Source: Flavobacterium sp. UBA7663 (GTDB taxonomy: Bacteria > Bacteroidota > Bacteroidia > Flavobacteriales > Flavobacteriaceae). Taken from it: 64,000 nt of DNA. Where the stretch lies: positions 231,436-295,435 of the forward strand of contig NZ_DLHR01000006.1 in the NCBI RefSeq assembly GCF_002483315.1, read 5' to 3'. Numbering within the stretch: position 1 is the first letter of the stretch; every line of letters starts with the position of its first letter. Under the pieces are notes generated by a model. That model saw only the letters and a program-made list of their open reading frames with translations. It was not told the origin of the DNA and did not search any database. Of the stretch, positions 59,733 to 64,000 are shown one piece after another. Position numbers and translations under genes: made by a program.

Positions 59733-61709
59733 ATGACATTTCAAGAACAAATACTACAAGGCATTCCATCGGTTTTACCAAATCCTAAACCGTATGAAAC
59801 CGAAATAAATCACGCTCCTAAAAGAAAAGAAATTCTTTCTGATGAAGAAAAAAAATTAGCGTTAAAAAATGCACTTCGCTATTTTGATGCGAAACATCAT
59901 GCTGAATTAATTCCAGAATTTAAAGCAGAATTAGAAACTTACGGAAGAATTTACATGTATCGTTTGCGTCCAGATTACAAAATGTATGCTCGACCAATTT
60001 CAGAATATCCTGGAAAATGCGAACAAGCCAAAGCAATTATGTTAATGATCCAAAACAACTTGGATTATGCTGTGGCACAACATCCTCATGAATTAATTAC
60101 CTATGGTGGAAATGGAGCAGTTTTCTCCAATTGGGCTCAGTATTTATTGACGATGAAATATTTGGCAGAAATGACCGAAGAGCAAACGTTAGCCATGTAT
60201 TCTGGTCATCCAATGGGATTATTCCCTTCTCATAAAGACGCTCCAAGGGTTGTTGTTACTAATGGAATGGTGATTCCAAATTATTCCAAACCAGACGATT
60301 GGGAAAAAATGAATGCTTTAGGCGTTTCGCAATACGGACAAATGACAGCTGGGAGTTATATGTACATTGGTCCACAAGGAATTGTACATGGAACAACAAT
60401 CACCGTTTTAAACGGATTTAGAAAAATAAAAAAATCACCAAAAGGCGGATTATTCGTTACTTCTGGATTAGGCGGAATGTCTGGAGCTCAGCCAAAAGCA
60501 GGAAATATAGCAGGATGCGTTACGGTTTGTGCCGAAGTAAATCCGAAAATCACACATATTCGTCATTCACAAGGTTGGATTAACGAAATTGTTGAAGATA
60601 TTACATTGCTTGTTGCAAGAGTTCGAAAAGCATTAGAAAATCAAGAAGTAGTTTCGATTGCTTACCTAGGAAATATAGTCGATGTTTGGGAACGATTTGA
60701 TCAAGAAAATCTACATATCGATTTAGGTTCTGATCAAACTTCTTTGCATAATCCTTGGGCTGGTGGCTACTATCCTACTGGTTATTCTTTTGAAGAATCG
60801 AATGAGATGATGGCTAATAATCCTGAGAAATTCAAAGAAGAAGTTCAAAAAACCTTACGTCGTCATGCGGCAGCCATAAACAAGCACACTGCAAAAGGAA
60901 CCTATTTCTTCGATTATGGAAATGCCTTTTTGTTAGAAGCTTCTCGTGCTGGAGCAGATATTATGGCAGAAAATCATATCGATTTTAAATATCCAAGTTA
61001 CGTTCAGGATATTATGGGTCCAATGTGTTTCGATTATGGTTTTGGACCATTCCGTTGGGTTTGTGCTTCAGGAAATCCAGAAGATTTAGCTAAAACCGAT
61101 AAAATTGCTTGTGACGTTTTAGAAGAAATGATGAAAAATTCGCCAGAAGAAATCCAACAACAAATGGCCGATAACATCCAATGGATTAAAGGCGCGCAGG
61201 AAAACAAATTAGTTGTGGGTTCTCAAGCTCGTATTTTATATGCTGATGCAGAAGGAAGAATCAAAATTGCAGAAGCTTTCAATCAAGCTATTGCACGTGG
61301 TGAAATTGGTTATGTAATTTTAGGAAGAGATCATCACGACGTTTCAGGTACAGATTCTCCATATAGAGAAACTTCAAATATTTATGATGGCTCTCGTTTT
61401 ACAGCCGATATGGCCATTCAAAACGTTATTGGTGATAGTTTCCGTGGAGCTACTTGGGTTTCTATTCATAACGGAGGTGGAGTTGGCTGGGGCGAAGTAA
61501 TTAACGGAGGTTTTGGTATGGTTCTTGATGGAAGTAAAGAAGCATCAAGACGCTTAGAGTCAATGCTTTTCTGGGATGTCAACAACGGAATTTCAAGAAG
61601 AAGTTGGGCAAGAAATGAAGGAGCCATTTTTGCAATAAAAAGAGCCATGGAGACGCAACCTTTATTGAAAATTACCATCCCTAATATAGTAGATGAATCA
61701 TTGTTATAG
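59733..61709 (+). CDS. hutU: Urocanate hydratase
   Basis: This NAD-dependent enzyme hydrates urocanate in histidine degradation. It is 658 aa, the long form also seen in animals (bacterial E. coli-type enzymes are about 560). Diagnostic segments are YGGNGAVFSNWAQYLL, QMTAGSYMYIGPQGIVHGTT, the NAD-binding LFVTSGLGGMSGAQ, the GFGPFRWVCASG active-site region and DHHDVSGTDSPYRETSNI. No other hut gene is adjacent, so the pathway is spread elsewhere. The start MTFQEQILQGIPSVLPNPKPYE is taken from the first ATG in frame. Confidence 0.95.
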   Translation: MTFQEQILQGIPSVLPNPKPYETEINHAPKRKEILSDEEKKLALKNALRYFDAKHHAELIPEFKAELETYGRIYMYRLRPDYKMYARPISEYPGKCEQAKAIMLMIQNNLDYAVAQHPHELITYGGNGAVFSNWAQYLLTMKYLAEMTEEQTLAMYSGHPMGLFPSHKDAPRVVVTNGMVIPNYSKPDDWEKMNALGVSQYGQMTAGSYMYIGPQGIVHGTTITVLNGFRKIKKSPKGGLFVTSGLGGMSGAQPKAGNIAGCVTVCAEVNPKITHIRHSQGWINEIVEDITLLVARVRKALENQEVVSIAYLGNIVDVWERFDQENLHIDLGSDQTSLHNPWAGGYYPTGYSFEESNEMMANNPEKFKEEVQKTLRRHAAAINKHTAKGTYFFDYGNAFLLEASRAGADIMAENHIDFKYPSYVQDIMGPMCFDYGFGPFRWVCASGNPEDLAKTDKIACDVLEEMMKNSPEEIQQQMADNIQWIKGAQENKLVVGSQARILYADAEGRIKIAEAFNQAIARGEIGYVILGRDHHDVSGTDSPYRETSNIYDGSRFTADMAIQNVIGDSFRGATWVSIHNGGGVGWGEVINGGFGMVLDGSKEASRRLESMLFWDVNNGISRRSWARNEGAIFAIKRAMETQPLLKITIPNIVDESLL

Positions 61710-61775
61710 TTTCAGCTTTAAAGTTCCTTGTTAAGCTTTACAACCTGAAACATGAAACTTTAAACAAATAAAATT

Positions 61776-62288
61776 ATGAAAACATTAAAATTACTTTCGA
61801 TTCTTTTTATAGTAACGCTTGCTTCTTGTAGTTCAGTAAGAGTGAACGCTGATTATGATAAAAAAGCAACTTTTACCAACTACAAAACATATGCTTATTT
61901 AAAAAGCGGAATTGATAAAGCCGAAATTTCAGATTTAGATAAAAAGAGAATTTTATATTCTATTGATGAAGTTATGGCAACAAAAGGTTTCAGTAAATCT
62001 GAAAATCCTGATGTTTTGATTAGTATTTTTACCAAAGAAAGAGAACGTGTAGATATTTATCAAAACTATGGTTTTGGTTGGGGTTGGAATCCATGGTGGG
62101 GCATGGGTTATTCAAATGTAACTACAACTCCTGAAGGAACACTTTTTATTGATGTTATTGATGCTAAAACAAAAGAATTAGTTTGGCAAGGCGAAGGAAG
62201 TGGTTACTTAACAAAAAACACAGACAAAAAAGATGCTCGCATTAAAGAGTTTGTCTCAAAAATACTGGAGCAGTATCCACCAAAATAA
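61776..62288 (+). CDS. DUF4136 family lipoprotein
   Basis: The 170-aa lipoprotein (TLASCSS, Cys18) has the DUF4136 pattern: VNADYDKKATFTNYKTYAY, DVLISIFTKERERVDIY and a Trp/Gly/Asn-rich loop (GWGWNPWWGMGYSN, about 104-117), and ends in VWQGEGSGYL and KEFVSKILEQYPPK. It is found in many Bacteroidetes without a known function. A GAAAC-type word (61742-61765) lies upstream, like that before lysS. It ends with its own terminator. Confidence 0.85.
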   Translation: MKTLKLLSILFIVTLASCSSVRVNADYDKKATFTNYKTYAYLKSGIDKAEISDLDKKRILYSIDEVMATKGFSKSENPDVLISIFTKERERVDIYQNYGFGWGWNPWWGMGYSNVTTTPEGTLFIDVIDAKTKELVWQGEGSGYLTKNTDKKDARIKEFVSKILEQYPPK

Positions 62289-62302
62289 TAAATAATACTA
62301 GT

Positions 62303-62334
62303 AAAGGCGTAAAATAAAATTTACGCCTTTTTTT
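62303..62334 (+). terminator. Terminator of the DUF4136 gene
   Basis: The 11-bp perfect stem AAAGGCGTAAA / TTTACGCCTTT with a 6-base loop, followed by four T. It lies 15 bases past the stop. Confidence 0.9.
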
Positions 62335-62416
62335 ATAATATTAATGCTTTAATAATATTAGTCGTTAGTTGTTTTTGTAACTTTGCACCCGCTTTTCAAA
62401 TGAAGCTTTTTGTAGC

Positions 62417-64000
62417 ATGAATTTTTTTAAGGTTTTAACTTTATCCATAAGTTTGTTTTTGTTTTCAAATCAAAGTTTTTCACAATGCTTTGAAATAGAA
62501 AGTATTTTAGTAGATGCGTGTGACAATACTACAGATGAAGCATACAATGAGATGTTTCGAATGAGAATTGGAGGAGCACCAGTAAACACAAGCACTTTAA
62601 GTATTAACTGGCCAGCTCAAACTTGGTTAGGATTGGTTCAAAATGCTACTACTGCTAGTAAAGTAGCTCAATTAAATGCTGACATACTTGCCGCTGGAGG
62701 ATGTGGTCAAATTTTAGAGCCAACTGGAGGAGTTCTTCCAGCAAACTCAACTGTTATTGTAGTTACAAGCCCAAATTTAGATACTACTTTGAATTCTTTT
62801 GGAGCTTTGCCTTCTACGATTTATATGATATTTCAAAATACCCCAGCAGCTCCAAACGCAGGCCATTTTGGAAATTATAATGCAACCCCAGCCACTCGAA
62901 CTTTAGCCGTTACCTTTGGCGGAGGGTGTTCTGATTCTGTAACGTATCAAAGAGCCAACTTAGTAAATATATTTGGTGCTGTTGGAGGTTCAGTATCCGA
63001 TTTAAATGGTTCTACTGTAAATTTTACCCCTTCTGGAACAGCTTCTTATGTTAATAATGGATGTACTGCCCCTATTCCTCCATTCACAGTTGAAGCCGGA
63101 ACTACACCAATTGCTGTATGTCCCGGACAAATTATCAATTTAACAGGAACTGCTCAAGGACAAACAAGCGTTACTTGGACAGCAGCTTCAGGTAGTTTTT
63201 CAAACCCAAATAATTTAGCCACTTCTTATACTGTACCTTTGAGCGCAACTAGTGGTAGTTCTATAACCTTAACTTTATCAGCAACTAATTCTTGTTTAAC
63301 TACAATTACTGACAACATCATAATTAATGTAGGCGGACCTAGTCTTACATTAGCTTCTGGTTCAAATACACAAAATATTTGTTCTGGTAGCTCAATTACT
63401 CCTATTCAATATACTTTTGGTGGTGGGGCAACAAGTGTTAACGTAACTGGATTACCAACGGGTGTTACTGCTACAACTTTTGGAAATACGATAACTATTA
63501 GTGGAACGCCATCTGCCTCTTTTTCATATTCAATAAACACTGTAGGCGGTTGTGGAACGGTTACTTTAAATGGAAATGTTTCTCTTTCATCTAATGCTAT
63601 TTTAGTTCTTGATTCGGCAAACAGCTCCCAAAATATTTGTTCTGGTAGCTCAATTACCCCTATTCAATATACTTTTGGTGGTGGCGCAACAAGTGTTACT
63701 GTAACAGGATTACCAACAGGTGTTACTGCTACAACTTCTGGAAATACGGTAACTATTAGTGGAACGCCATCTGTCCCTTTTTCATATTCAATAAACACTG
63801 TAGGCGGTTGTGGAACGGTTACTTTAAATGGAAATATTACTCTTTCATCTAATGCTACTTTAGTTCTTGATTCGGCAAACAACTCCCAAAATATTTGTTC
63901 TGGCAACTCAATTACTCCTATTCAATATACTTTTGGTGGTGGGGCAACAAGTGTTACTGTAACAGGATTACCAACAGGTGTTACTGCTACAACTTCTGGA
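62417..64000 (+). CDS. Large secreted surface protein with 86-residue tandem repeats (partial, C-terminus outside window)
   Basis: The frame stays open to base 64000 (528 codons seen). A signal peptide (FKVLTLSISLFLFSNQSFSQ) is followed by a lamin-tail-like domain (CFEIESILVDACDN, then GLVQNATTASKVAQLNAD and VIVVTSPNL, residues about 24-190) as seen at the start of Flavobacteria gliding/adhesin proteins. An Ig-like segment follows (about 215-305), and then tandem repeats of 86 aa (QNICSGSSITPIQYTFGGGATSV..., SINTVGGCGTVTLNGN) from about residue 310. A T9SS type B-like end is expected beyond the window. A -7 element TAACTTTG lies at 62378-62385. Confidence 0.75.
   Translation, partial: MNFFKVLTLSISLFLFSNQSFSQCFEIESILVDACDNTTDEAYNEMFRMRIGGAPVNTSTLSINWPAQTWLGLVQNATTASKVAQLNADILAAGGCGQILEPTGGVLPANSTVIVVTSPNLDTTLNSFGALPSTIYMIFQNTPAAPNAGHFGNYNATPATRTLAVTFGGGCSDSVTYQRANLVNIFGAVGGSVSDLNGSTVNFTPSGTASYVNNGCTAPIPPFTVEAGTTPIAVCPGQIINLTGTAQGQTSVTWTAASGSFSNPNNLATSYTVPLSATSGSSITLTLSATNSCLTTITDNIIINVGGPSLTLASGSNTQNICSGSSITPIQYTFGGGATSVNVTGLPTGVTATTFGNTITISGTPSASFSYSINTVGGCGTVTLNGNVSLSSNAILVLDSANSSQNICSGSSITPIQYTFGGGATSVTVTGLPTGVTATTSGNTVTISGTPSVPFSYSINTVGGCGTVTLNGNITLSSNATLVLDSANNSQNICSGNSITPIQYTFGGGATSVTVTGLPTGVTATTSG
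63349..64000 (+). repeat. 258-bp in-frame tandem repeats, at least 2.5 copies
   Basis: The AAATATTTGTTCTGG word recurs at 63373, 63631 and 63889, exactly 258 bases (86 codons) apart each time. Copies 2 and 3 are nearly identical at the DNA level, and copy 1 is more divergent (for example GTTAACGTAACTGG against GTTACTGTAACAGG). The array continues past the window end. Confidence 0.9.

Noticed and set aside
63349..64000. CRISPR or mobile repeat at the window end
   Set aside because: The 258-bp units are in frame, encode protein repeats and differ by codon-level changes, so they are coding tandem repeats.

Overview
This AT-rich window looks like chromosomal DNA from the Flavobacteriaceae, most likely Flavobacterium or a close relative. 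The evidence is the near-identity to family sequence that I recognise in RpoB, RpoC and EF-Tu, a SusC/SusD pair, several proteins with type IX secretion (T9SS) C-terminal signals, GEVED and GLPGLI-type domains, promoters of the Bacteroidetes type (TTTG-N18/20-TAnnTTTG), and almost no Shine-Dalgarno sequences. I see no rRNA, CRISPR array, prophage or insertion sequence.

1-13.5 kb is the translation/transcription core, all on the minus strand. Read in the direction of transcription it is rpsU, xerC, hpf, tRNA-Thr(UGU), tRNA-Tyr, tRNA-Thr(GGU), tuf, terminator, tRNA-Trp, secE, nusG, rplK, rplA, rplJ, rplL, rpoB and rpoC (cut by the window start). Hairpins lie between rplL and rpoB and between rpoB and rpoC. 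rpsU carries an 8-nt perfect Shine-Dalgarno sequence, unlike its neighbours.

13.5-22.2 kb is metabolic and membrane housekeeping: an acyl-CoA dehydrogenase, a helix-hairpin-helix membrane protein, a sodium symporter with its 51-aa MetS-like partner, a PspC-domain protein, a DUF2851 protein, a secreted GLPGLI/PNGase F-like fusion, and a cystathionine beta-synthase. 22.3-31.9 kb is an outer-membrane uptake block: a putative porin, a lipoprotein, SusD, SusC and a secreted subtilase.

32-42.9 kb contains rnhB, lipB and lysS, and then a probable copper locus: a small Cys-rich membrane protein, an MbnP-family lipoprotein, an MbnH-like di-haem peroxidase and an outer-membrane protein with a CGCSASGG motif. 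Two small secreted Spy-like proteins, hemL, a GH73/LysM lipoprotein and an ACC deaminase-like enzyme follow.

43.3-59.1 kb is a cell-surface island. Three plus-strand genes (691, 1898 and 1701 aa) share a C-terminal module of about 480 residues plus a T9SS type C-like signal, and a fourth, divergent relative lies on the minus strand. 59-64 kb has a small HExxH membrane protein, a 59-aa DUF5522 protein, urocanate hydratase, a DUF4136 lipoprotein, and the start of another large surface protein with 258-bp tandem repeats that run off the window.

Two copies of a structured intergenic element with matching ends (22.25 and 37.4 kb) resemble the Flavo-1 type of Flavobacteria RNA.
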